NCBI GenBank assembly: GCA_025350445.1
Contig: JANXXV010000924.1
Location: 1-10,906 of the forward strand
From: Bryobacteraceae bacterium
Lineage (GTDB): Bacteria > Acidobacteriota > Terriglobia > Bryobacterales > Bryobacteraceae
Reading direction: 5' to 3'
Length of the DNA: 10,906 bases
Notes under the pieces: model-generated
What the model saw: the letters and a program-made list of their open reading frames with translations, nothing else
Databases searched by the model: none
Told to the model about the DNA's origin: nothing
Position numbers and translations under genes: made by a program
In this document: positions 1-5,840 of the stretch, piece after piece
Numbering within the stretch: position 1 is the first letter of the stretch
How the letters are laid out: every line of letters begins with the position of its first letter

Positions 1-1362
1 CCAGAGTTCGTTGATCGGACCGTACAAATCCTGGCTGGAGAACGGAACGTACTCAAACGAGCGGCCGAGCGGACTGGCGATTTGTTTGGTCCAGTCGATT
101 CCGAGTGCGGAATAGATGGTCGCTTCAATGTCCTCGGGTCTGATTTCCCGGTTGCGAGACCACCCAGGATCCACAATGTCCCGCGCTTCGCTATCGGTGG
201 AACCAACGGCGCGTTTCCCGCGAATCTTCGCTCCCGCCATCAGCACGGCCTGTTGCAGAAAATGGTCCCGCCCGTTCTGGACGTTCGGCGCGCCCACGGT
301 GCGGCCGAATTCGCCCATCGCGACGATCAGCGTTTCATCCAAAGTGCCGTCTTGCTTCATATCGGCCAGCAGTTGGCCCAGCCCGTTGTCAAATTGACGC
401 GCTAGCCCTTGCAGCGGTCCGTTCGGGGCGTAGATGTTGGAGTGATGATCCCAGCTTCCTACCGATATCTGGATGAACCGCGTGCCCAGCTTTGCCTTCA
501 GCAGGTTTCGCGCGGTGATACATGCGTTGCCAAAACCCGTGTTGCCGTACAGGTTGCGGGTGGCCTGGTCGAAGGTGAAAACCTTATCGATGTCGCCGTT
601 GTACATCAACTTGCGGGCGCTGAGATTGTACTGCGCCATCTCGGTAACCGATGTTCCGAGTGCGCCGGATTCCTTGGTTTCCGCGTCCATCTCCTGTAGC
701 AAGCCGTAACGCCGGTCGAACACCACATTGCCATTCGGATGCGCCGAATTGCCTAGCCCGCCACCGCCCGGACTGACATAGAAGGGCGCGTTGTCCGGCG
801 CCAGATATCCGGAGCCCGGTCCATTATTGGCGTTCAGCGAAAGAAACGCCGGCAGCGAACGATTTGCCGAGGTCGGGCCCAGTTCCAGAGACACCACCGA
901 GCCGATATGCGGCGCGATTCGTGCGAGGCTTGAGGCGGGATTGCGGCCAATCTGCACCCACGTCTGGCCCAGGCCATGGACGGCAGCCCAGGCCCGCACG
1001 GAACGCACCAGCGCCACCGAATCGAGCTGATCGGCAATCTTCGGCATCAGTCCCTGCGGGAAGCGAATGTCGCCGTAAGAGGTAGGCGCCATGAACGCGG
1101 GGGTCCACGGCCCTTCCTTCAGATCGAAAGTATCGGAATGGCTGGGCGCGCCGGTCATCAGGATAAAGATGACGTTCTTGGCGGTGCCGATGGTGTTTGG
1201 GGAGGCTTTGGCCACCGTTTCCATCGGGCGCGACGGCATCAGGAAATAACCGCTGACCGCGGCGCCCACATGGCGGAAAAACATGCGCCTGCCCAGTTGC
1301 GGCTGCTTCCAGAAACGCGTTCCCTGAATCTTGCTCCAATCGGTGCCGAAACGATCTTTCAT
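1..1362 (-). CDS. DUF1501 family protein with Tat-type leader (3' end cut by window edge)
   Basis: A reading frame of 454 codons is open from an ATG at 1362 to the left edge, with no stop in the window, so only the extreme C-terminus is missing. Residues 24-30 (GRRMFFR), followed by a short hydrophobic run, look like a twin-arginine export signal, which suggests folding before export. Motifs seen are GAPSHSDTFD (71-80), SWDHH (303-307), GEFGRT (350-355) and GRDH (364-367). These are the conserved Asp/His-rich blocks of DUF1501, a family placed in the alkaline phosphatase/sulfatase-like superfamily, with no settled reaction. GAGG sits just before the ATG. The gene starts 10 bp after the stop of the DUF1549/DUF1553 gene, so the two are almost certainly one transcript, the usual pairing in Acidobacteriota, Planctomycetes and Verrucomicrobia. 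The family call is firm; the substrate is unknown. Confidence 0.9.
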   Translation of the reverse strand, partial: MKDRFGTDWSKIQGTRFWKQPQLGRRMFFRHVGAAVSGYFLMPSRPMETVAKASPNTIGTAKNVIFILMTGAPSHSDTFDLKEGPWTPAFMAPTSYGDIRFPQGLMPKIADQLDSVALVRSVRAWAAVHGLGQTWVQIGRNPASSLARIAPHIGSVVSLELGPTSANRSLPAFLSLNANNGPGSGYLAPDNAPFYVSPGGGGLGNSAHPNGNVVFDRRYGLLQEMDAETKESGALGTSVTEMAQYNLSARKLMYNGDIDKVFTFDQATRNLYGNTGFGNACITARNLLKAKLGTRFIQISVGSWDHHSNIYAPNGPLQGLARQFDNGLGQLLADMKQDGTLDETLIVAMGEFGRTVGAPNVQNGRDHFLQQAVLMAGAKIRGKRAVGSTDSEARDIVDPGWSRNREIRPEDIEATIYSALGIDWTKQIASPLGRSFEYVPFSSQDLYGPINELW

Positions 1363-1372
1363 AAGTCCTCGG

Positions 1373-3376
1373 TTAATAGCTGAACAGGAAATCGACCTTG
1401 TTGATCGCCACCCACGCCATATCTTCGACCGCCGTATTTCTGGCCGCGGTGGTGGTGTACTTCGACAGAAAATTCAGGCCCCGATCCAGCTCCCGGGCCG
1501 ACGGTTTGCGCGATAGAAACGTCAGAAAGATCTCATTGACGATGGCATCGTTGGTTGGAAGCTTGGCGATATCCGCCAACGCCGGCGATGCGGCCAGCCT
1601 GGTCCGCGAGTTCACAAAATTGTCGTTCATCAGGCTGAGTTGCTGCAGAATGGAGCCCGCTTGACTGCGCGCCTGCGTATCCCGGTTGCCGCGGATGAAG
1701 CTGTTCATGAAATTGGCCACGCCGCCATTGCTTCTGGGCTCCAGCGTATCCGGCAGTTGCATCGCCCAGATCGTGGGATCCGGTAGCATGGGCGAAGGAT
1801 CGGTGGGCGAAGAGCGGTTGCTGGAGGCCTGCACCGGATACTTGCCCAGAACGCCGGTCGCCTGGGCGATGGCATCGTGGATTTCTTCGCCGTCCAAGCG
1901 GCGCGGATAGTGGCGCGCGAAAAGGGGAACGTACTCCACCTTCCAATCGCCGTCGTAACGGGAGCTTAACTGATAGGCGTTAGATTGGGCGATCAGGCGG
2001 ATGAACTCGCGCAGATTGTAGCCGCTATCGACAAAAGCCTGGGACAGCTTTTCGAGCAGTTCGGGGTGCGTCGCTTGCAGTGCCCAAGGGGCGGGCGGAG
2101 GATTGCCGGGATCCAGGCGGTCCGGATCGAGACCGTCGACCGGTTCCACCAGTCCCATATTGAACATCTGCTTCCAGATCCGGTTCGCGAAATTGCGCGC
2201 AAACATGGGATCGCTGGTCATGTTGTCGGCAAAGGAGGCGCGCCAGTTTCCGTCTTTCGGCTTGGCGAGAGTCCCGCGGTACTCGGGTGTAACCTGATTG
2301 GCGGCCGCGTTCACGGCGGTTGGGCAGCGATTCGTCTTCGGATCCAGCGGCAAGGCGTTGGTGCAGCGGGCGGGCCGGTTGCCGTAGGTGATATTCAGAT
2401 CGTACTGGCCGCCGGGCGCATCCTGCACGTCGACGCTCTGGTAATAGGGATCGGTGTATTGCCCGGCCTGCTGCCCGTATCGATTTAATCGCATGCGGGA
2501 AAAGAAGGCCGACATTCTCCAGGCTTCCATGCGGCTGGTGCGCGAACCCCAGAGGCTCAACGTGTCCAAGTGTCCGCGGCCGCTGTGGCAGGCGAGGCAA
2601 TCGTAGTGGGCCATGCCGAGGAAGGCGCTTGCCGTCTTCATCAGCATCATGTCATAGGTGTCCTGCGCCGGTCCGTTCGCGGCTTGCGCGTTGATGGCGA
2701 AATTGGTTGCGCCGGTGTCCGGGTTGAAATCGTTACCACCGGAGCCAACCGCCTCCCAGGCTATGTCGCGCACCGATTTGGAGTCTGCAATAGACTTCTT
2801 AATATAGTTGTAATAGGCGTTCCGTCCGTCGATCACGCGCCCGAAATTGGCGGTGGAAAGGGTGTTGGCGCCGTTCTGCAAAATGTCGCCGAACCAGACG
2901 GTCCACTTGTCCACAAACTCGGGAGAATAGAGGAGTTTCCCGATCAGGTCGTTGCGCTTGTTGGGGTCCGTGCCGGCGACAAAGTTGCGAACCTGGAGAG
3001 CGGTTGGAATGCGGCCGGTGATATCCAAAGTAGCCCGGCGGACGAACTCTTCATCGGTGGTGAGGGGTGCCGCATCGGCGTTCGCCTGTGCCATCTTGCC
3101 GAAGATCTGCTCGTCGATGAAGTTGTTCCGGGTGACGCTGGAAGCGGCTACCGTGTTGCCGGCTGACGCGACGCTGAAGCGGGCAGCGCCAAGCTTTTGC
3201 AGACGGTCTGAAATATCGTTCCGGATGCGGCTTTGGGAGGAAAGGAACTCCTCAGGGGCTGCGTTGAAGGTGCAATCCTTCATGGAGGCGATTGTTTCCG
3301 CTCCATCCGCGGCGAAAGAAGATGTTGCAAGAGCGACTCCGAAAACCGGAGTAAAGAGAAACGTCCACGAGCGCAT
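1373..3376 (-). CDS. DUF1549/DUF1553 (PSCyt2/PSD1) secreted protein with one CxxCH heme motif
   Basis: The product has 667 residues. It begins with a Sec-type signal peptide (residues 1-22, hydrophobic core then SFA-A), so it should act outside the cytoplasm. Residues ~107-200 match DUF1549: EEFVRRATLDITGRIPT, then a run ending SPEFVDKWTVWFGD. Residues ~375-650 match DUF1553: MFARNFANRIWKQMFNMGLV, THPELLEKLSQAFVDSGYNL and RRLDGEEIHDAI. Between them CLACH (260-264) is a c-type heme site, where covalent heme would suggest electron transfer. The separate N-terminal PSCyt1 domain often present in this family is not seen. The ATG at 3376 has AGGGGAC about 7 nt upstream. It heads a two-gene unit with the DUF1501 gene. 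The domains are clear; the cellular role is unknown, though such pairs are often proposed to act in extracellular carbohydrate breakdown. Confidence 0.92.
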   Translation of the reverse strand: MRSWTFLFTPVFGVALATSSFAADGAETIASMKDCTFNAAPEEFLSSQSRIRNDISDRLQKLGAARFSVASAGNTVAASSVTRNNFIDEQIFGKMAQANADAAPLTTDEEFVRRATLDITGRIPTALQVRNFVAGTDPNKRNDLIGKLLYSPEFVDKWTVWFGDILQNGANTLSTANFGRVIDGRNAYYNYIKKSIADSKSVRDIAWEAVGSGGNDFNPDTGATNFAINAQAANGPAQDTYDMMLMKTASAFLGMAHYDCLACHSGRGHLDTLSLWGSRTSRMEAWRMSAFFSRMRLNRYGQQAGQYTDPYYQSVDVQDAPGGQYDLNITYGNRPARCTNALPLDPKTNRCPTAVNAAANQVTPEYRGTLAKPKDGNWRASFADNMTSDPMFARNFANRIWKQMFNMGLVEPVDGLDPDRLDPGNPPPAPWALQATHPELLEKLSQAFVDSGYNLREFIRLIAQSNAYQLSSRYDGDWKVEYVPLFARHYPRRLDGEEIHDAIAQATGVLGKYPVQASSNRSSPTDPSPMLPDPTIWAMQLPDTLEPRSNGGVANFMNSFIRGNRDTQARSQAGSILQQLSLMNDNFVNSRTRLAASPALADIAKLPTNDAIVNEIFLTFLSRKPSARELDRGLNFLSKYTTTAARNTAVEDMAWVAINKVDFLFSY

Positions 3377-3424
3377 ACTTGTGTCCCCTACCGGAAAGGC
3401 TGTATCCCTTACGGCCCCTCACGA

Positions 3425-3430
3425 AGTATA
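3425..3430 (-). promoter_or_regulatory. Possible -10 element for the DUF1549-DUF1501 pair
   Basis: In the 147-bp gap between the pilin stop and the DUF1549 start, the minus strand reads TTGTTATACTTCG. TATACT fits a sigma-70 -10 box about 48 bp before the ATG. No good -35 hexamer lies 16-18 bp upstream, so this is a weak call. A promoter is still expected here because the gap is the only sizeable one ahead of this gene pair. Confidence 0.3.
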
Positions 3431-3523
3431 ACAAGTTCGTCCGGCGAAACTCTCGGTACTAGGTAGAAATTCTTCGGAAGCGGGTAACTTTTGAGGCGAG
3501 GCCTACGTCAGTTGGGCGCGGTG

Positions 3524-4090
3524 CTAGTGGATCTCTTTGCTGGTAAGCGTGGCGGGCTCCGGGCCCCAGTTCTCGCGGATGACGGTGGTCTGGTCTGAAT
3601 AGAAGCTGCGGCGTCCGGAACTGTTGTAAGCCTCGGGAACGGCAGTGACCGCGTAGCCGGTGGGTGTGGCTTGAATTTGGAATACGAATCCCGACTTCTT
3701 GCCCTGGGCAAAGTCGCCTGGAATGAGGTCCGCTCCGGTTGGGCCGGGTTGACCGCTATTCGGGGGGCCCAGTTCGCTCATCTGAACCGCGTACTTGCCG
3801 AACTGCGAATAGTATTGCGTCTCGGCCGTGTGGACGGTGCCGATCTGCTTCACCGCCGCAGTTTCCTGAGCGTACATTCTGGACTGGTTCAGCTTAGGGA
3901 CGGCGATGGCGGCCAGAACCATGATGATGGCCACCACGATCAGCAACTCAATGAGGGAAAACCCTCTGCGCCTACGGAAAGATGCGACTCGCATACAGAT
4001 ATAATGACGCATTTCGCGGGCGATGCGTTTAGTAGTCTTTAGGGGCGCGACATGAATTGGAGGTAACGCCCGCTTTTGAATGTGCTCCAT
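3524..4090 (-). CDS. Type IV pilin-like protein (prepilin peptidase substrate)
   Basis: Counting from the ATG at 4090 the frame has 188 residues. RRRRG|FSLIELLIVVAIIMVLAA (residues 39-61) is a class III prepilin signal: cleavage after Gly43, mature Phe1 and Glu5, then the hydrophobic assembly helix. The rest (AVPKLNQSRMYAQETAAVKQ and a ~100-residue globular tail with a YYSQFGKYA segment) resembles the short PilA/GspG-type pilins common in Acidobacteriota. The start is uncertain. ATG 4090 has AAAAAGGAGG nine bases upstream but gives a 43-residue leader and lies 52 bp inside the preceding transglycosylase gene. ATG 4012 (17-residue leader) or ATG 3994 (11-residue leader) give normal leaders but have no visible ribosome-binding site. 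No assembly ATPase or platform gene is nearby, so it would depend on machinery encoded elsewhere, or be a minor pilin or pseudopilin. Confidence 0.88.
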   Translation of the reverse strand: MEHIQKRALPPIHVAPLKTTKRIAREMRHYICMRVASFRRRRGFSLIELLIVVAIIMVLAAIAVPKLNQSRMYAQETAAVKQIGTVHTAETQYYSQFGKYAVQMSELGPPNSGQPGPTGADLIPGDFAQGKKSGFVFQIQATPTGYAVTAVPEAYNSSGRRSFYSDQTTVIRENWGPEPATLTSKEIH

Positions 4091-4617
4091 GGGCTGAAGC
4101 CTCCTTTTTCCTGGTAAAGCTGGTAGGCGAAATCGATATTCGCCTTACAGTCGAGCAAGTCGCGGAGGTTGAGGCCGGGGCGCTCCAGATGAACGGTATT
4201 GATCTGGAAGTAGCCCCAGTCGAGGGTTCCGTTGGAATTGTAGTGGTAGATCCCGCAATTGCCTTGCGGGTTTTCCGCCCGTTGAATGGCGAGTGCGACA
4301 CGGCAATCCGCGCCGAATTTCCCGCAGGCGTATTGCTGCCAGGCGGAGAGGCCGCGGCCATTCTGGTCGGCTTGGGCCTGGGTGGCGCTCTCTGAGACAG
4401 TGCGCCCGGTGATTACGATGGGCGAATGTAACTGGACTGGCGATTGGAAGCTGAGTGTGTAGCGCTGGTGGAACAGCACCCCGGCGGTGATCAGGGCGAA
4501 TCCGACGGTGAAGGGGAGCCAGATGCTGACGGGCGATTGGGCGGAACGGCCGGGGGATTTCCGGGACCGCGCGGACGGACTGCGCTTTCGCTTGGCGGGA
4601 GGCGTTAATGCGCCCAC
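4039..4617 (-). CDS. Membrane-anchored lytic transglycosylase/lysozyme-like protein
   Basis: The product has 192 residues. A Lys/Arg/Ser-rich cytoplasmic N-terminus (1-30) precedes one transmembrane segment (about 32-49), with the remainder predicted outside the membrane. Residues ~88-185 look like an SLT/lysozyme-fold domain: WQQYACGKFGADCRVALAIQRAEN places the candidate catalytic Glu at 115, followed by LDWGYFQIN (the GLMQIN-type motif) and FSPWSTF near the end. Cys98, Cys105, Cys121 and Cys157 could form disulfides. Such enzymes cut peptidoglycan glycan strands, often to let pili or secretion machines through the wall. The start is GTG with AGGTG eight bases upstream, overlapping the end of the PIN toxin gene by 13 bp. 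The pilin frame follows and overlaps its 3' end, so a wall-opening role for that pilin is a reasonable inference. The family is fairly clear from motifs; the exact subfamily is not. Confidence 0.75.
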   Translation of the reverse strand: MGALTPPAKRKRSPSARSRKSPGRSAQSPVSIWLPFTVGFALITAGVLFHQRYTLSFQSPVQLHSPIVITGRTVSESATQAQADQNGRGLSAWQQYACGKFGADCRVALAIQRAENPQGNCGIYHYNSNGTLDWGYFQINTVHLERPGLNLRDLLDCKANIDFAYQLYQEKGGFSPWSTFKSGRYLQFMSRP

Positions 4618-5030
4618 GGATTCAACACCTGAACCTGCGAATTCACGAAGGCGATGGCATTTCGAGTGACCAGCGTGAGATTGTAATGAAGCGCTGTGGC
4701 CGCGAGTAAACCGTCGACAATTGGAACGTGTATTCCTCCGCCTTTCGCGCGAGCGGCAAGCAAAGCCCAGCGATTGGCTACGGGCGCATCAATGGCCAGG
4801 ATCCTGCCCGAGAACCGGGATTGCAGGTCAAACTCCAGCCATGTTTCGAGCTGTTTCCGGCGCTTCCCCTTTTCAAATCGAGCCAAACCTTCGCGGATCT
4901 CCCCCAACGTAAGAACGCTCAGGTATAGCAAGCCTTCATCGGTCGCCTCTATCCATTCCGTGACGCGCGGCTCGGGCTTAATCCGAACGAGCTCTGAAAC
5001 GCAACTGGTGTCGAGAAGAAAGCCGCTCAC
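4605..5030 (-). CDS. VapC/FitB-type PIN-domain toxin
   Basis: The 141 residues fit the usual size for PIN-domain ribonuclease toxins. LLDTS gives Asp7, TLGEIREGL gives Glu44 and PIVDGLLAATAL gives Asp106, three of the metal-binding acids. The fourth position is Asn124 in LVTRNAIAF, where many FitB-like relatives read TRNxxDF; the Asp of that motif is Ala here. The C-terminus VQVLNPW is also typical. These toxins cleave RNA, often tRNA, when freed from their antitoxin. Translation starts at a GTG sharing four bases (GTGA) with the antitoxin stop, the classic coupled arrangement. The gene end overlaps the transglycosylase start. Whether activity is full given the altered fourth site cannot be told from sequence alone. 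Confidence 0.9.
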   Translation of the reverse strand: MSGFLLDTSCVSELVRIKPEPRVTEWIEATDEGLLYLSVLTLGEIREGLARFEKGKRRKQLETWLEFDLQSRFSGRILAIDAPVANRWALLAARAKGGGIHVPIVDGLLAATALHYNLTLVTRNAIAFVNSQVQVLNPWAH

Positions 5031-5335
5031 AGTTCGATGTCTCGCTTCAAATCCAATTCCAGACCAACCAGCGGAGATTCTCGAAAGAACTGCACTAAAT
5101 TTTTGGGTTGACGGGACCGGGTCACAAGCTTGTCGAATTGCTCGACCGGCATCATTACCACGCCGTCCTTGCCTTGCCGCGTGATCAGTTGCGGCCCTTC
5201 CGTTCGCGCCAGTCGAAACACTTCGCTGAAACGAGCCTTCGCCGCCTGGAGTTGCCAGGCAGGACCTGCGGGCGCAAGATTCTTGAGCTTAGCCGGAGTG
5301 GCTTGCCGCCGCGACTTTTTGAAAGCTTTTGGCAG
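5027..5335 (-). CDS. Phd/YefM-type antitoxin with probable CTG start
   Basis: This is the antitoxin partner of the VapC-type gene, which it overlaps by four bases. The conserved Phd/YefM N-terminal pattern reads WQLQAAKARFSEVFRLART, followed by GPQLITRQGKDGVVMMPVEQF and a C-terminal toxin-binding tail (FFRESPLVGLELDLKRDIEL). The only conventional start in this frame is a GTG at 5221. It falls inside the conserved DNA-binding half and would leave 64 residues without the WQLQAAKARFSE segment. Upstream, the frame is open to a stop at 5357-5359 with no ATG, GTG or TTG. A CTG at 5333-5335 lies five bases after AAGGA and about 28 bases after the predicted transcription start, giving 102 residues with a basic leader. 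I chose that start by inference. The alternatives are a lost start codon or the short GTG form. Confidence 0.75.
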   Translation of the reverse strand: MPKAFKKSRRQATPAKLKNLAPAGPAWQLQAAKARFSEVFRLARTEGPQLITRQGKDGVVMMPVEQFDKLVTRSRQPKNLVQFFRESPLVGLELDLKRDIEL

Positions 5336-5351
5336 GAGGGTCCTTTTCCTA

Positions 5352-5368
5352 ACTAGTCAGACTAGTCA
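5352..5368 (-). promoter_or_regulatory. Tandem ACTAGTCA operator of the toxin-antitoxin operon
   Basis: Two copies of ACTAGTCA (plus strand, 5352-5359 and 5361-5368) repeat with a 9-bp period. Each contains the palindrome ACTAGT, and GACTAGTC (5360-5367) is a perfect palindrome. They lie at and just after the predicted transcription start, so a bound dimer would block polymerase. Phd-family antitoxins bind palindromic sites in their own promoters, so autoregulation is the natural reading. Binding itself is inferred. Confidence 0.6.
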
Positions 5369-5369
5369 T

Positions 5370-5398
5370 AAGATAATTAATCCTAAGCGCCGTGTCAA
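5370..5398 (-). promoter_or_regulatory. Sigma-70-type promoter of the antitoxin-toxin-transglycosylase-pilin unit
   Basis: On the minus strand a perfect TTGACA (-35, 5393-5398) is followed after exactly 17 bp by TATCTT (-10, 5370-5375). This puts +1 near 5363, inside the tandem operator and about 28 bases before the proposed CTG start. It is the best promoter match I found in the window, and no comparable one was seen before the downstream overlapping genes. Confidence 0.65.
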
Positions 5399-5405
5399 GT
5401 GATCG

Positions 5406-5750
5406 GGGGGGGGTATCAGCGCCACGCAAAGCGGCCTTCCCCTTACTGTCTCCGGCGGCGCAGGCGGGCCCAACCGCGAATGTAACGGCCAAAACGCCAC
5501 CGGCAGGCCATCCGGCACCGCCGCAGCTAGCGTCCCGACTGGCGCGGGTTTGGTCAACTTCGATTTCTCCGCGTGCAAGACGTTCCGGGTAACCGCGGGC
5601 AAGCGGGTTGAGATCCGCCCGGAGCGGCTTAACACTTTCAATCGCGCCCAATTCCTGAACCCGCCGGCTGCAGTGAACACCGGTACAACCGGCAGGCCTA
5701 TCAATGCGAAGCCCTCCCGGTGGATGCAAATGGCGCTGAAGTTTGTTTTC
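5406..5750 (+). pseudogene. C-terminal remnant of a TonB-dependent (Oar-like) receptor
   Basis: The plus strand reads in one frame as about 115 residues of a receptor end: QSGLPLTVSGG, then GLVNFDFSACKTFRVT, EIRPERLNTFNRAQFLNPP and finally MQMALKFVF. This is the usual last part of acidobacterial TonB-dependent receptors, whose closing strands carry a FRxExFNxFN-like motif and end in an aromatic residue. The rest of the gene is absent: the frame meets a stop at 5400-5402, next to a nine-G tract. The natural stop after the terminal Phe is also gone, and the frame runs on through repeat sequence to TGA at 5820-5822. There is no start, signal peptide or plug. It is on the strand opposite all intact neighbours and is best read as debris from deletion or rearrangement. 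Confidence 0.75.
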
Positions 5751-5762
5751 CGGCGGGCGAAA

Positions 5763-5790
5763 GCGTTCGGCGTCAGGCGTTCGGCGTTAG
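5763..5790 (+). repeat. 14-bp tandem repeat, two units
   Basis: GCGTTCGGCGTCAG (5763-5776) is followed directly by GCGTTCGGCGTTAG (5777-5790), with 13 of 14 bases identical. It lies just after the receptor remnant and is probably a short intergenic simple repeat rather than coding sequence. Confidence 0.7.
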
Positions 5791-5819
5791 GCGGTGCTTC
5801 CCGGAAATCGGAGCACCGC
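5791..5819. repeat. Hairpin-forming inverted repeat downstream of the SDR gene
   Basis: GCGGTGCT (5791-5798) and AGCACCGC (5812-5819) form a perfect 8-bp GC-rich stem around a 13-base loop. It starts 22 bp past the SDR stop, where a terminator would be placed. It has no T-run on either strand, so classical intrinsic termination is unlikely. It could protect the mRNA 3' end. Confidence 0.45.
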
Positions 5820-5840
5820 TGAATCCGCGAAGTTCTGGAT

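Noticed and set aside
2570..3166. 198-residue plus-strand reading frame
   Set aside because: It is antisense to the clear DUF1549 domain of the secreted protein. It is a product of high GC, with no ribosome-binding site or motif.
5349..5369. ATG at 5369 giving a six-codon frame upstream of the antitoxin
   Set aside because: It is out of frame with the antitoxin and lies at or before the predicted transcription start, so it is unlikely to be translated. It arises from the operator repeats.
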